Shown here: positions 28,573-40,451 of the stretch, in pieces
Layout: every line of letters begins with the position of its first letter
How positions within the stretch are numbered: position 1 is the first letter of the stretch
NCBI RefSeq assembly: GCF_001506165.1
Contig: NZ_CP011427.1
Coordinates: 310,001 to 374,000, forward strand
Source of the DNA: Pantoea vagans
GTDB lineage: Bacteria; Pseudomonadota; Gammaproteobacteria; Enterobacterales; Enterobacteriaceae
Direction: 5' to 3'
Length of the DNA stretch: 64,000 nucleotides
Notes under the pieces: generated by a model
Seen by the model: only the letters and a program-made list of their open reading frames with translations
Databases searched by the model: none
Told to the model about the DNA's origin: nothing
Program-made: the position numbers and the translations under genes

Positions 28573-29559
28573 TTACTGATTAACCTGATCCGCCGGGAAC
28601 ACCACACCGGTCTGACGACGGATTTCCGTCAGCAGTTTTGCCGTGATACGTGAGGTTTCCAGGGCCGGATGTTCAACCTGATGCTGTTCAACCAGACGGG
28701 CAAAGGTCTCGGCTTCATACAGCATAGTATTAGTATGCTGGGGCTGCGTCAGCGTCTGGCTCTCACCGCCGCGCGGGATAAAGCGCAGTTGCTGGCACTC
28801 AGAGATTTTCTCAATCACCAGCGAACCGGCCTCACCCTGAATTTCACTGGGGATCTGGGAGTCGCTGACTTTAGAGTGCAGCAAAGTGACGTCAAAACCC
28901 CCATAGCCCAGTACCACCACGCCGTGTGCATCCACGCCGCTTTCCAGCAGCGAAGCCTGTGCCTGCACTTTTTGTGGCTCGCCAAATAGGGTCACCGCTG
29001 CGGCCAGACAGTAGAATCCGATATCCATGATCGAACCATTCGACCAGCGTGGATTAAAGGTGTTGGGGTTTTCACCGTCGAGGTAACGCTGATAACGTGA
29101 TGAATATTGGCAATAATTGATCAATGCTTTGCGTAGCTTGCCGAGTTGCGGCAGGGTTTGCTGCAGTTGCAGGAAAGTAGGCAGGCTGGCGGTTTTAAAG
29201 GCTTCAAACAGCACCACCTGATGCTGACGCGCGCAGGCGATCATCGCTTCGGCTTCACGCAGGTTTGAGGCCATCGGCTTTTCACAAATCACGTGTTTGC
29301 CGTGCGACATAAACAGCATCGCCTGTTCAGCATGCAGCGCATTCGGGCTGGCGATGTAGACCGCGTCAATCTCCGGGCTGGCTGCCAGCGTGTCAAGCGA
29401 TGTGAAGGTGAGTGTGCAGGGATAGTCGGCGATAAAGGCATCAGCCTGGGCTTGCTGACGCGAATAGACGCCGCTTAACTTCATTTTGCCGGTCTCGTGC
29501 GCGGCGTCGATAAACTGGCGGGTTATCCAGTTGGTTCCCACAATGGCAAAACGAATCAC
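28573..29559 (-). CDS. ygjR: Gfo/Idh/MocA-family oxidoreductase YgjR
   Basis: A 328-residue NAD(P)-dependent oxidoreductase of the Gfo/Idh/MocA family, colinear with E. coli YgjR. The Rossmann start is IRFAIVGTNWITRQF, the catalytic motif EKP occurs in HVICEKPMASN, and the C-terminal part includes NGSIMDIGFYCLAAAV. Substrate unknown. The start is GTG 29559 with aggag seven bases before; upstream in-frame codons reach 29634 but are not conserved. It is divergent from the ClcB-like gene. Confidence 0.93.
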   Translation of the reverse strand: MIRFAIVGTNWITRQFIDAAHETGKMKLSGVYSRQQAQADAFIADYPCTLTFTSLDTLAASPEIDAVYIASPNALHAEQAMLFMSHGKHVICEKPMASNLREAEAMIACARQHQVVLFEAFKTASLPTFLQLQQTLPQLGKLRKALINYCQYSSRYQRYLDGENPNTFNPRWSNGSIMDIGFYCLAAAVTLFGEPQKVQAQASLLESGVDAHGVVVLGYGGFDVTLLHSKVSDSQIPSEIQGEAGSLVIEKISECQQLRFIPRGGESQTLTQPQHTNTMLYEAETFARLVEQHQVEHPALETSRITAKLLTEIRRQTGVVFPADQVNQ

Positions 29560-29698
29560 GGTTAGCTCTCCTGCAACAGTAAAGCGGCAGAGTAGCATGT
29601 TCAGCGGGAAGGTCGTCAGACGAAATTTGATCATGCGATCCGCATTCCAATATGATGATGCGGCACATTTTTCTTAACCAGCAAACGGGGACGCGTGG

Positions 29699-31378
29699 GT
29701 GAGTGGAAGTAAACATGCATTGAACTGGACCACGCTGTTAATCGCTATCCCCGTGGGATTTGTCGCGTCGCTGGTGACGCTCGCCTTTCGCGGCGTGATT
29801 GATCTCATCAACCGTCTGCTGTTTAACAGCGACAGCGAAATCACCGTGGCGATGCACGTTTGGCCGTGGATCTTTTGGCCACTGCTGGTGGGTGCAGGCG
29901 GGGTACTGGCGGGCTATTTCCTGCGTTTTGCCGTGGCGATCGAGAAACAGGAAACGGTCAAAACCGATTACCTCGAAGTGATCAACGCCCGTCTGGATGC
30001 GGTGCCGACCAAAACCTCTCTGTTCCGTGCGCTGTCATCGATTGCCAGTATCGGCAGCGGCGCCTCGATCGGTAAAGAGGGGCCGATGGTGCAACTGTCG
30101 GCGCTGAGCGGCAGCCTGATCGGGCGCTGGTTTCCGCAGATGCGTAACAGCGATATCGTAGCAATGGCCGCGGCGGCTGGGCTCTCTTCGGTGTATCACG
30201 CTCCCTTAGCGTCCGCGATCTTCGTGGCTGAAATTGCCTTCGGTATTTCGGCCTTACAACGGCTGATCCCGTTGATTGTCGCGTCGGCGGTGGCGGTAAT
30301 GACCATGTGGTCATTGGGTTTCCGCAGCGCGCTTTATCCGCTCTCCGAAGCGCTATTCCAGATGGATATCAGCAGCTTGCTGATGACCATTCTGATTGGT
30401 TTGGTGGCGGGCGGTGCGGGCTGGCTGCTGATTAAGTTGATTGCACGCAGTAAAGCGCAGTTTGCTCGTATCTCATCTCTGCCCGCCCGCCTGGGGTTAG
30501 GCGGTTTAGCGGTGGGTTTTTTGGCGCTGATCTCCACGGATATTCTGGGCAATGGTTACGAAGTGATCGTGAAAATCATCGATGGTCACTATGTGCTGGC
30601 GGGATTGGTGGGCCTCTTGGTGCTGAAAACCCTGGCGACCACCCTGTCGGTGGGATCGAACGCGGTGGGCGGGCTGTTTACCCCTTCTTTACTGATAGGC
30701 GCGTTGCTGGGTGTGGCACTGGCGCAGATTGGCGTAGTGCTGCATATACCGGTAGGTAACACCTTGCTGTATGCGGCGATTGGCATGGCGGCGGTGCTGG
30801 CAGCAGTCAGTCAGGCGCCGTTAATGGCGATGTTGATGGTGCTGGAAATGACGCTCAACAGCAGCCTGCTGTTCCCAATCATGATTGCCTCAGTGCTGGC
30901 CTCGATGGTGGTGTACCGGCTGCAATCCGCCAGCACCTATCCGGTGGTGAGCAATCACTTTAGTCGTTCAGAAGCCAAATTCGACTTCGATAATATGCGC
31001 GTGGATCAGCTGATTATCCCCGGCGCGGCGCTGCAACCGGAAGAGTCAGTGGGACAGGCGCTGGCGGTGAGTTCGCTCAAACGTGAACGCTATGTCTACG
31101 TGATCAACAGCGTTGGGCAGTTCCTTGGCGTGGTGTCGATTCACGATATCTCACGCAAAGTGCTGACGCAGGAGATCACCCTGGATTCGCCAGTTAGCAG
31201 TGTGATGGACGATAACTTCCCGTGTATTTATCAGAATCAGAGTATGCGAGAAGGCTGGGAGGCGTTTGCGCGGGTGACGCTAGAGCGCTTGCCGGTGCTG
31301 AACAACCCGCAGGAGCGCCGTTTTATGGGCGCCCTGACCAAAACCAGCTTGATACAGAAGGCGCAGGAGTTTCTTTAA
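29699..31378 (+). CDS. ClcB-like chloride channel/antiporter with CBS domains
   Basis: A 559-residue CLC-family protein. The selectivity segment GSGASIGKEGP keeps the gating glutamate (Glu127); a second signature is GSNAVGGLFTPSLLIGALLG. A cytoplasmic pair of CBS domains fills residues about 430-555, which E. coli ClcA and ClcB lack. It may act as a Cl-/H+ exchanger in acid or osmotic response. The start is GTG 29699 with only a weak ribosome site, so the true N terminus is not sure. It converges with ygjP, overlapping by four bases. Confidence 0.88.
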   Translation: MSGSKHALNWTTLLIAIPVGFVASLVTLAFRGVIDLINRLLFNSDSEITVAMHVWPWIFWPLLVGAGGVLAGYFLRFAVAIEKQETVKTDYLEVINARLDAVPTKTSLFRALSSIASIGSGASIGKEGPMVQLSALSGSLIGRWFPQMRNSDIVAMAAAAGLSSVYHAPLASAIFVAEIAFGISALQRLIPLIVASAVAVMTMWSLGFRSALYPLSEALFQMDISSLLMTILIGLVAGGAGWLLIKLIARSKAQFARISSLPARLGLGGLAVGFLALISTDILGNGYEVIVKIIDGHYVLAGLVGLLVLKTLATTLSVGSNAVGGLFTPSLLIGALLGVALAQIGVVLHIPVGNTLLYAAIGMAAVLAAVSQAPLMAMLMVLEMTLNSSLLFPIMIASVLASMVVYRLQSASTYPVVSNHFSRSEAKFDFDNMRVDQLIIPGAALQPEESVGQALAVSSLKRERYVYVINSVGQFLGVVSIHDISRKVLTQEITLDSPVSSVMDDNFPCIYQNQSMREGWEAFARVTLERLPVLNNPQERRFMGALTKTSLIQKAQEFL

Positions 31379-31875
31379 GCCGCGTTGCCGCGCATCGCCT
31401 GGTCTGTCATCCACAGGCGCGCATCAAACTCCAGCTGGTGGTAATCCGGTTCCATATGGCAGCAGAGTTGATAAAACGCTTTATCGTGCTCTTTCTCTTT
31501 CAGGTGCGCGAGTTCGTGCACCACGATCATGCGCAGAAAAGGCTCCGGCGCCAGGCGGAAGAAGGTCGAGATGCGAATCTCGGCTTTGGCTTTCAGATTG
31601 CCACCCTGCACGCGTGAAATGGCCGTGTGCAGCCCAAGCGCATGTTTCATCACCTTAATTTTGTTATCCCAAATCACTTTGCTCACTGGCGGCGCGCTGC
31701 GCATATAGCGGCTTTTCATCGCTTGGGTGTAATCGTAAAGTGCCTGATCGCTGACTACATCGTGGGTATCGGGATAACGTTCCTGCAAAAAGCTGCCTAA
31801 TCGCTGATTATCAATCAGCAACTGCACCTGTTCGAGGATGTTTTCAGGGTAACCCTGCAGATAGATTAATGACAT
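31375..31875 (-). CDS. ygjP: YgjP, M48/WLM-type zinc metallopeptidase family
   Basis: A 166-residue protein with the zincin motif [19 protein letters not shown]. The two histidines and glutamate plus the downstream histidine/aspartate form the expected zinc site. E. coli YgjP belongs to the same DUF45 (YgjP-like metallopeptidase) family and lies next to rlmG, as here. Role unknown. It is divergent from rlmG across an 81-base gap. Confidence 0.92.
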   Translation of the reverse strand: MSLIYLQGYPENILEQVQLLIDNQRLGSFLQERYPDTHDVVSDQALYDYTQAMKSRYMRSAPPVSKVIWDNKIKVMKHALGLHTAISRVQGGNLKAKAEIRISTFFRLAPEPFLRMIVVHELAHLKEKEHDKAFYQLCCHMEPDYHQLEFDARLWMTDQAMRGNAA

Positions 31876-31956
31876 TGGGATTCCCGACGAAAGACAGTAT
31901 ACTGCGCCCCCTTTTTAGGGCGAAAATCGCGCAAAGTGTACCACGCCGGAGATTCC

Positions 31957-33075
31957 ATGAGCCAATTTGAACTGACCGATCGCACGCTGACGTTGCAGCG
32001 CTTCCCGCCAATGCGTGAAGAAAGCCCGTTACAGGCGTGGGATTCCGCCGATGAATACCTGTTGCAGCAAGCCCTGCCAGAAGGACCGGTGTTGGTGTTC
32101 AACGACAATTTTGGCGCCTTGACCTGTGGATTGGGCAACCGTGAAGTCTGGCACGTGAGCGATTCCTGGCTCAGCCAGATGGCGGCGAAACAGAACCTGC
32201 GTCTGAATGAGATGGATGAAGATCAGGTGCACTTTATCGATAGCCTGGCGCCACTGCCGGCCGCGCCTGCCGCCGTACTGATCAAAATCCCGAAAGCGCT
32301 GGCGCTGTTAGAGCATCAACTGCGTGCGCTGCGCAAAGTGGTCACGCCTGATACGCTGATCATCGGCGCGGCAAAAGCCAAAGACATTCATAATTCCACG
32401 CAACAGCTGTTTGACCGTATCCTCGGTGAGAGCAAAACGTCACTGGCGTGGAAGAAAGCCCGTCTGATTTATTGCACCTTCACGGAACCGAAATTGCCGG
32501 AGGTATCAGACACAACGGTTTGGCCACTGGATGATTCGTCTTACCAGATCCATAACCACGCCAACGTCTTCTCACGCGGTTCGCTGGATGTCGGCGCACG
32601 CTTCTTTATGCAGCATCTGCCATCAGATATTGAAGGTGAAATCCTCGATCTGGGCTGCGGTAACGGCGTGATTGGTTTACTGGCGCTGGAGCAGAACCCG
32701 AATGCCGAGGTGCTGTTCTATGACGAATCCTACATGGCGGTGGCGTCCAGCCAGCTCAATGTGGAAGTGAACCGTCCGCAGGATCTGGCGCGCTGCCAGT
32801 TCCGCGTTAACAACGTGCTGAGTGGCTTCCCGTCGGATCGTCTGCACGCCGTGCTGTGTAATCCACCGTTCCACCAGCAGCACGCGGTGACCGATCATCT
32901 GGCCTGGCAAATGCTGCGCGATGCCAAACGTTGCCTGCAATATGGCGGCGAATTGCGCATTGTTGGCAACCGTCACCTCGGTTATCACGTCAAAATGAAA
33001 AAGCTGTTTGGCAACTGTGAGCTGGTGGCGTCCAATGCCAAATTTGTGGTGCTGCGCTCGGTTAAACTGCGTTAA
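31957..33075 (+). CDS. rlmG: 23S rRNA (guanine1835-N2)-methyltransferase RlmG
   Basis: A 372-residue protein with the duplicated RsmC/RlmG-type architecture. The N-terminal inactive methyltransferase-like half is followed by the catalytic half, with SAM motif [16 protein letters not shown] and the amino-methyltransferase motif NPPF in [10 protein letters not shown]. It methylates G1835 of 23S rRNA. The start ATG 31957 ([11 protein letters not shown]) matches E. coli; seven codons upstream are open but nonconserved. The stop abuts the fadH stop in convergent arrangement. Confidence 0.95.
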   Translation: MSQFELTDRTLTLQRFPPMREESPLQAWDSADEYLLQQALPEGPVLVFNDNFGALTCGLGNREVWHVSDSWLSQMAAKQNLRLNEMDEDQVHFIDSLAPLPAAPAAVLIKIPKALALLEHQLRALRKVVTPDTLIIGAAKAKDIHNSTQQLFDRILGESKTSLAWKKARLIYCTFTEPKLPEVSDTTVWPLDDSSYQIHNHANVFSRGSLDVGARFFMQHLPSDIEGEILDLGCGNGVIGLLALEQNPNAEVLFYDESYMAVASSQLNVEVNRPQDLARCQFRVNNVLSGFPSDRLHAVLCNPPFHQQHAVTDHLAWQMLRDAKRCLQYGGELRIVGNRHLGYHVKMKKLFGNCELVASNAKFVVLRSVKLR

Positions 33076-35550
<2,475 letters not shown>

Positions 35551-36582
35551 ATGAATATCGAAACACAATCCTGCGTGATCACCGGTAAAAAACAGGTCAG
35601 TGTCGCGCAGCAGCAGGTGAAGTGGGAGGGTAAAGGCACGCTGGTGCGGATTACGCGCGGCGGCATCTGCGGTTCTGATCTGCACTACTACCAGGAAGGC
35701 AAGGTCGGCAATTTTGAAGTCAAAATGCCGATGATCCTCGGCCATGAAGTCATCGGTCAGGTGGTCGAAAGTGATGATCCTAACCTCAAGCAGGATCAGA
35801 AAGTGGCGGTCAACCCTTCCAAACCCTGTGGCGAGTGCAAATACTGCCAGCGCGACCAGGAAAACCAGTGCACCTCCATGCGCTTCTTCGGCAGCGCCAT
35901 GTATGTACCGCATGTGGATGGCGGTTTCACCCAATACAAAGTGGTGGACAGCAAGCAGTGTGTTCCCTTCCCACAGGACGCTGATGAAACGGTGATGGTG
36001 TTTGCCGAGCCGCTGGCGGTGTGCATTCATGCTACGCATCAGGCGGGCGATCTCACCGGCAAGCACGTATTTATCTCTGGCGTGGGGCCGATTGGCTGCT
36101 TGATTGCCGCCGCCGCCAAAGCGCGCGGTGCCGCTTCAGTGGTATGCAGCGACATCAGTGAGCGTTCACTGAACATGGCGTTGCAGATGGGCGCGAGCGA
36201 GGTGATCCACGCCGCCGACGGCGATTTCACGCCGTATCTGGCGGACAAAGGCTATTTCGATGTGGCGTTTGAAGCGTCTGGCCATCCTTCTTCGCTGCAG
36301 CGCTGTCTGGATGTGGTGTGCGCCAAAGGCACGCTGGTGCAGGTCGGCATGGGCGGCACCATCCCGAACTTCCCGATTATGGCGCTGATTGCCAAAGAGA
36401 TTCAGCTGGTCGGCTCTTTCCGCTTCACGCACGAGTTCAACACCGCCGTGGAGTGGCTGGCGACCGGCGTAGTGCAACCGCTGCCGTTGTTCAGCGGTGA
36501 ATACGATTTGCAGGACATCGATGCAGCATTGCAGTTTGCCGGGGACAAAACCCGTGCAGCGAAAGTTCAGTTAACCTTTTAA
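35551..36582 (+). CDS. idnD: L-idonate 5-dehydrogenase IdnD
   Basis: A 343-residue zinc-dependent medium-chain dehydrogenase, the same length as E. coli IdnD. The catalytic zinc ligands are in GGICGSDLHYY and GHEVIG, the structural zinc cysteines in PCGECKYCQRDQENQC, and the NAD site in ISGVGPIGCL. It oxidises L-idonate to 5-keto-D-gluconate. ATG 35551 follows tggggaaatc; an upstream open frame to 35476 overlaps the CRP site and is not coding. First gene of idnD-idnO-idnT. Confidence 0.95.
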   Translation: MNIETQSCVITGKKQVSVAQQQVKWEGKGTLVRITRGGICGSDLHYYQEGKVGNFEVKMPMILGHEVIGQVVESDDPNLKQDQKVAVNPSKPCGECKYCQRDQENQCTSMRFFGSAMYVPHVDGGFTQYKVVDSKQCVPFPQDADETVMVFAEPLAVCIHATHQAGDLTGKHVFISGVGPIGCLIAAAAKARGAASVVCSDISERSLNMALQMGASEVIHAADGDFTPYLADKGYFDVAFEASGHPSSLQRCLDVVCAKGTLVQVGMGGTIPNFPIMALIAKEIQLVGSFRFTHEFNTAVEWLATGVVQPLPLFSGEYDLQDIDAALQFAGDKTRAAKVQLTF

Positions 36583-36591
36583 GGAGCAGTG

Positions 36592-37356
36592 ATGAGTCAG
36601 TTATTTTCCCTCGAAGGCAAACGTGTATTGCTCACCGGTTCTGCGCGCGGCATCGGCTTTCTGCTGGCACGGGGTTTAGGTGAAGCCGGCGCGGAAGTGA
36701 TTATTAACGCCACCACCGCTGAGGGCGCAGAGAAGGGCGCAGAGAAATTACGCGAGTTGGGCCTGCGCGCGCACGCCAAAGCCTTTGATGTGACGCAGTC
36801 TGCCCAGGTGCAACAAGCGGTGGATGAGATTGAAGCGGAGTGGGGGCCGATCGATATTCTGGTCAACAATGCCGGTATTCAGCGTCGTCGTCCATTCCTG
36901 GAATTCCCGGAGCAGGACTGGAATGACGTGATTGCCGTTAACCAGACCGCGGTATTTTTGGTGTCACAAACCGTGGCGAAGAAAATGGTCGATCGTCAAC
37001 GCGGCAAGATCATCAATATTGGTTCGATGCAGAGCGAATTGGGCCGCGACACTATCACGCCTTATGCTGCCTCAAAAGGGGCGGTGACCATGTTGACGCG
37101 CGGCATGTGCGTCGAGCTGGCACGCCATAATATCCAGGTGAACGCCATCGCACCGGGCTACTTTGTCACTGAAATGACGCAGGCGCTGGCCGACGATCCG
37201 GCCTTCACCGGCTGGCTCACCAAACGCACTCCAGCTGCTCGTTGGGGTAAACCGGAAGAGCTGATTGGTGCGGCTGTGTTCCTCGCTTCTGGTGCCTCTA
37301 ATTTTGTGAATGGTCATCTGCTGTTTGTTGATGGCGGTATGCGCGTCGCCGTGTAA
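36592..37356 (+). CDS. idnO: Gluconate 5-dehydrogenase IdnO (5-keto-D-gluconate 5-reductase)
   Basis: A 254-residue short-chain dehydrogenase. Nucleotide motif GSARGIGFLLARG, NNAG motif in LVNNAGIQRR, catalytic Ser in IGSMQSELG and YxxxK in PYAASKGAV. It reduces 5-keto-D-gluconate to D-gluconate. ATG 36592 follows aaggag; the GTG one codon before is less likely. Nine bases separate it from idnD. Confidence 0.95.
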   Translation: MSQLFSLEGKRVLLTGSARGIGFLLARGLGEAGAEVIINATTAEGAEKGAEKLRELGLRAHAKAFDVTQSAQVQQAVDEIEAEWGPIDILVNNAGIQRRRPFLEFPEQDWNDVIAVNQTAVFLVSQTVAKKMVDRQRGKIINIGSMQSELGRDTITPYAASKGAVTMLTRGMCVELARHNIQVNAIAPGYFVTEMTQALADDPAFTGWLTKRTPAARWGKPEELIGAAVFLASGASNFVNGHLLFVDGGMRVAV

Positions 37357-37436
37357 TGCCATGGCGCGGCTGGCATTATTGCCGGGCCGCGCCTAAACCT
37401 TAATCACCCCTCTGTATTTCTAAGGATAATAAAAAA

Positions 37437-38756
37437 ATGCCAATAACCATTATTGTGCTGGGTGTGATACTGCTGCTGGTGTTAATGATTGTATTTAAGG
37501 TCAACGGCTTCATTGCGTTGGTGTTTGTCTCCGCGGTGGTCGGGATTGCCGAAGGCATGACGCCGCTTAACGTGATGGCCTCGATCCAGAAAGGTATCGG
37601 TTCGACGCTCGGCGGATTAGCGATGATCCTCGGCTTCGGTGCCATGCTCGGGCGGCTGGTATCGGATACCGGTGCGGCACAGCGTGTTGCCACCACCTTG
37701 ATTGCGGCCTTTGGTAAGGAACGGCTGCAGTGGGCGCTGGTGGTCACCGGCTTGATCGTCGGCCTGGCGATGTTCTACGAAGTGGGCTTCGTGTTGCTGC
37801 TGCCGCTGGTGTTCACCATCGTCGCCGCGGCCGGTTTGCCCCTGCTGTACGTCGGCGTACCGATGGTGGCTGCGCTCTCCGTGACGCACTGCTTCCTGCC
37901 GCCGCATCCCGGCCCCACCGCCATCGCCACCATCTTTGGAGCGAATCTCGGTACTACCTTGCTGTACGGCATGATCATCACCATTCCTACGGTGATCGTG
38001 GCTGGGCCGATCTTCTCGAAATTCCTCAAGAGCTTTGAGAAGTCGCCGCCGGAAGGGTTGTACAACCCTAAAATCTTCAGTGAAGAGGAGATGCCAGGCT
38101 TCGGCATCAGTATCTTTGCGGCGGTGATCCCCGTGGTGCTGATGGCGATTGCCGCAGTCTTTGAGCTGACCACGCCGAAAGAGAACCCGCTGCGCCAGTT
38201 CTTTGAGTTCATCGGCAACCCAGCGGTGGCGCTGTTTATCGCGGTGGTGATTGCGGTGCTGACCTTGGGCCTGCGCAATGGACGCAAGATGGAAGAGGTG
38301 ATGGATATGTGCGGCGAGTCGATTGCCGCCATCGCCATGATCGTGTTCATCATTGCTGGCGGCGGTGCCTTTAAGCAGGTGCTGGTGGACAGCGGCGTCG
38401 GTAACTACATTGCCGACATGATGAAAGGATCGTCGCTCTCTCCGCTGTTGATGTGCTGGACCGTGGCCGCCATGCTGCGTATCGCACTGGGATCGGCAAC
38501 CGTGGCGGCGATCACTACGGCGGGGATCGTCACGCCGATCATTGCTGCGACCCATGCCGATCCGGCATTGATGGTGCTGGCGGTGGGATCGGGCAGTGTG
38601 ATCGCCTCACACGTTAACGATCCTGGTTTCTGGCTGTTCAAGGGTTACTTCAACCTCAGCGTGGTGGAAACCCTGAAAACCTGGACAGTGATGGAGACGC
38701 TGATCTCTATCCTCGGCCTGGCGGGAGTACTGGCGCTCAACGCCATCATCCACTGA
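37437..38756 (+). CDS. idnT: L-idonate/gluconate permease IdnT (GntP family)
   Basis: A 439-residue GntP-family permease with about 12-14 membrane segments and family blocks PPHPGPTAIA, GSGSVIASHVNDPGFWLFKGYF and GSATVAAITTAG; length equals E. coli IdnT. It imports L-idonate, D-gluconate and 5-ketogluconate. An 81-base gap after idnO holds a hairpin ggcgcggc/gccgcgcc (37363-37393), which could set a lower or differential permease level. Neither idnK nor idnR is adjacent, so the kinase and regulator must be elsewhere. Confidence 0.94.
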   Translation: MPITIIVLGVILLLVLMIVFKVNGFIALVFVSAVVGIAEGMTPLNVMASIQKGIGSTLGGLAMILGFGAMLGRLVSDTGAAQRVATTLIAAFGKERLQWALVVTGLIVGLAMFYEVGFVLLLPLVFTIVAAAGLPLLYVGVPMVAALSVTHCFLPPHPGPTAIATIFGANLGTTLLYGMIITIPTVIVAGPIFSKFLKSFEKSPPEGLYNPKIFSEEEMPGFGISIFAAVIPVVLMAIAAVFELTTPKENPLRQFFEFIGNPAVALFIAVVIAVLTLGLRNGRKMEEVMDMCGESIAAIAMIVFIIAGGGAFKQVLVDSGVGNYIADMMKGSSLSPLLMCWTVAAMLRIALGSATVAAITTAGIVTPIIAATHADPALMVLAVGSGSVIASHVNDPGFWLFKGYFNLSVVETLKTWTVMETLISILGLAGVLALNAIIH

Positions 38757-38762
38757 GGTCAC

Positions 38763-38784
38763 GGCTTCACAGGGACGTGAAGCC
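38763..38784. terminator. Hairpin between idnT and the PgeF-like gene
   Basis: The 8-bp stem ggcttcac/gtgaagcc has a 6-base loop between two convergent genes. It lacks a T-run; termination is plausible but not proven. Confidence 0.4.
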
Positions 38785-38785
38785 A

Positions 38786-39496
38786 TCAGTCCCGGCGGCG
38801 AATCCACGAAAAACGTGACTGGAAGCCGCTGTCAAAATGGGTGTTGAAGCGATAGCTCGATCCCGACTCTGCCATGCAATAGGTGCACACATTCAGCAGC
38901 TCAATGTGTTGCGCCGCCATACCGCGCTGTAACAACAATCCCCGTGCCAGATGCGGCAAATCAAACCAGACACCCTGATGATGCGCGCGGGCCTGCGGAC
39001 GGATCGCCGCGCTATTTTGCGGTTGCTGGTTGGCCCATTTTAATTCAGGCAAATCATCACGCTGCTGCATCTCTGCCACTAGATCCTTACCCAACTCATA
39101 ACAGCACGGCCCAATCGCCGGGCCGATGGCCACCCGCAGCGTGTCAGGCCGAGCGCCGCGCGCCAGCAGGCCATCAATCGCGCTGTTCAACACACCAGCC
39201 AGCGTCCCTTTTAGCCCGGCGTGCACCGCCGCAACCAGATGGTGCTGGGTATCGGCAAACAGCACCGGCAGGCAGTCTGCGGTATAGACCGCCACGGGCA
39301 GGTGATCTTCACCGATTACGCCATCAGATTCACAGCTTTTTGGCGGCTGATTCTGCGTCGCCAGCACCACGGTGGCGGTATGGCGCTGCTGGCCGTAAGC
39401 GGCATCGGTGGGCACCGGTTGGCCCGCAGGCTGAAAGGCATAATCAAGCCATGGCAGAGCATCAAGCAGGGTTGAGCGCGGTCCGGCATGTGACAT
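38786..39496 (-). CDS. PgeF/YfiH-family (laccase-domain) protein, paralogue
   Basis: A 236-residue protein of the YfiH/PgeF cysteine-histidine zinc family. The three metal ligands appear kept: His39 in GQQRHTATVV (the QVHG position), Cys in YTADCLPVLF, His in VAAVHAGLKG; the usual tryptophan after HAG is leucine. Family blocks GPAIGPCCYELG and SYRFNTHFD are clear. PgeF hydrolyses misincorporated amino acids from peptidoglycan precursors; older annotation calls it polyphenol oxidase. The core yfiH gene is normally next to clpB/rluD, so this is probably a second, divergent copy. Confidence 0.8.
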   Translation of the reverse strand: MSHAGPRSTLLDALPWLDYAFQPAGQPVPTDAAYGQQRHTATVVLATQNQPPKSCESDGVIGEDHLPVAVYTADCLPVLFADTQHHLVAAVHAGLKGTLAGVLNSAIDGLLARGARPDTLRVAIGPAIGPCCYELGKDLVAEMQQRDDLPELKWANQQPQNSAAIRPQARAHHQGVWFDLPHLARGLLLQRGMAAQHIELLNVCTYCMAESGSSYRFNTHFDSGFQSRFSWIRRRD

Positions 39497-39602
39497 AAGT
39501 GTCTCCTTTGACTGGGCGGCAGCTTTCTTCTGCCCACAGCTTACGTTAACTGCTACATTTTTAAAGCTTTACACAAACTGACCATAATCACTTAAGGATG
39601 AA

Positions 39603-40415
39603 ATGATGAAAAACACCACATTGCTGGCGGCGTCCGGCATGCTTGCGCTGCTGCTGACAGGATGCGCACAACCCGCCAAACAGCAGGCTCAGCAGCAACT
39701 CAGCCAGCAATCGGTATTGGCGGTGAACTGGTTCCAGCAGTCTGGGGAATATCAGGCGTTAAGCTGGCAGGCATTCAACAGCGCCCGTATGGCATTTGAT
39801 GCCGCCCCTTCGCTGGCGGGCAAGCCTAAAGCGGTGATTGTCGATCTGGATGAAACCATGATCGATAACAGCGCCTACAGCGCATGGCAGGCGAAAAACG
39901 GTCAGCCGTTCTCCGGTAAAACCTGGTCCGCCTGGACTCAGGCGCGTCAGGCCACTGCGGTGCCGGGCGCAGTAGAGTTTGCCAACTACGTGAACAGTCA
40001 TGGCGGCACCATGTTCTACGTTTCTAACCGCGACCAAAAGGATTACGCGGCGACAGTGGATAACCTCAACAAGCTGGGCTTCAGCGGTGTCAGCGACCAA
40101 ACCGTGCGCCTCAGCACCGGAAATTCCAACAAACAGGATCGTTTTGATGCCATCAAAAATGCGGGCTACAACGTGGTGCTGTATGTGGGCGATAATCTGA
40201 ATGACTTCGGCGGTGGAACCTGGCATCAGGGCAATGCGCAACGCCAGCAGTTTGTCAGCCTTAATCACCAGCGTTTTGGCACCCAGTTTATCGTGCTGCC
40301 TAATCCGCTGTACGGTGACTGGGAGAGCGGCATGGCGGAAAACTACAACAAGCTGACGCCGGAACAGCAGCTGCAGGTCCGTGAAGCTCGCCTGAAAGCG
40401 TGGAACGGTAAATAA
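39603..40415 (+). CDS. 5'-nucleotidase, lipoprotein e(P4) family
   Basis: A 270-residue class C acid phosphatase of the HAD superfamily anchored as a lipoprotein. The signal peptide ends in LLLTGCAQ. The HAD nucleophile motif is VIVDLDETMIDN and the second aspartates lie in VLYVGDNLNDFG. Such enzymes dephosphorylate nucleotides (NMN, AMP) at the outer membrane. The start is either ATG of an ATGATG pair; aagga lies four or seven bases upstream. Single gene with its own terminator. Confidence 0.9.
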   Translation: MMKNTTLLAASGMLALLLTGCAQPAKQQAQQQLSQQSVLAVNWFQQSGEYQALSWQAFNSARMAFDAAPSLAGKPKAVIVDLDETMIDNSAYSAWQAKNGQPFSGKTWSAWTQARQATAVPGAVEFANYVNSHGGTMFYVSNRDQKDYAATVDNLNKLGFSGVSDQTVRLSTGNSNKQDRFDAIKNAGYNVVLYVGDNLNDFGGGTWHQGNAQRQQFVSLNHQRFGTQFIVLPNPLYGDWESGMAENYNKLTPEQQLQVREARLKAWNGK

Positions 40416-40430
40416 TTCGTCAAGCGAAAT

Positions 40431-40451
40431 AGCGCCTGTCTGGCAGGCGCT
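40431..40451 (+). terminator. Terminator after the e(P4)-like gene
   Basis: An agcgcctg/caggcgct 8-bp stem with a 5-base loop, followed by attaatccttt, 15 bases beyond the stop. Confidence 0.75.

Noticed and set aside
37617-38555. 312-codon minus-strand frame with His/Arg-rich composition opposite idnT
   Set aside because: Composition typical of an antisense shadow of a membrane protein gene in GC-rich DNA.
38786-39496. Loss of the first metal-binding histidine of the PgeF-like protein
   Set aside because: At first sight QVHG is missing, but QRHT at residues 37-40 aligns with it, so the ligand is present.
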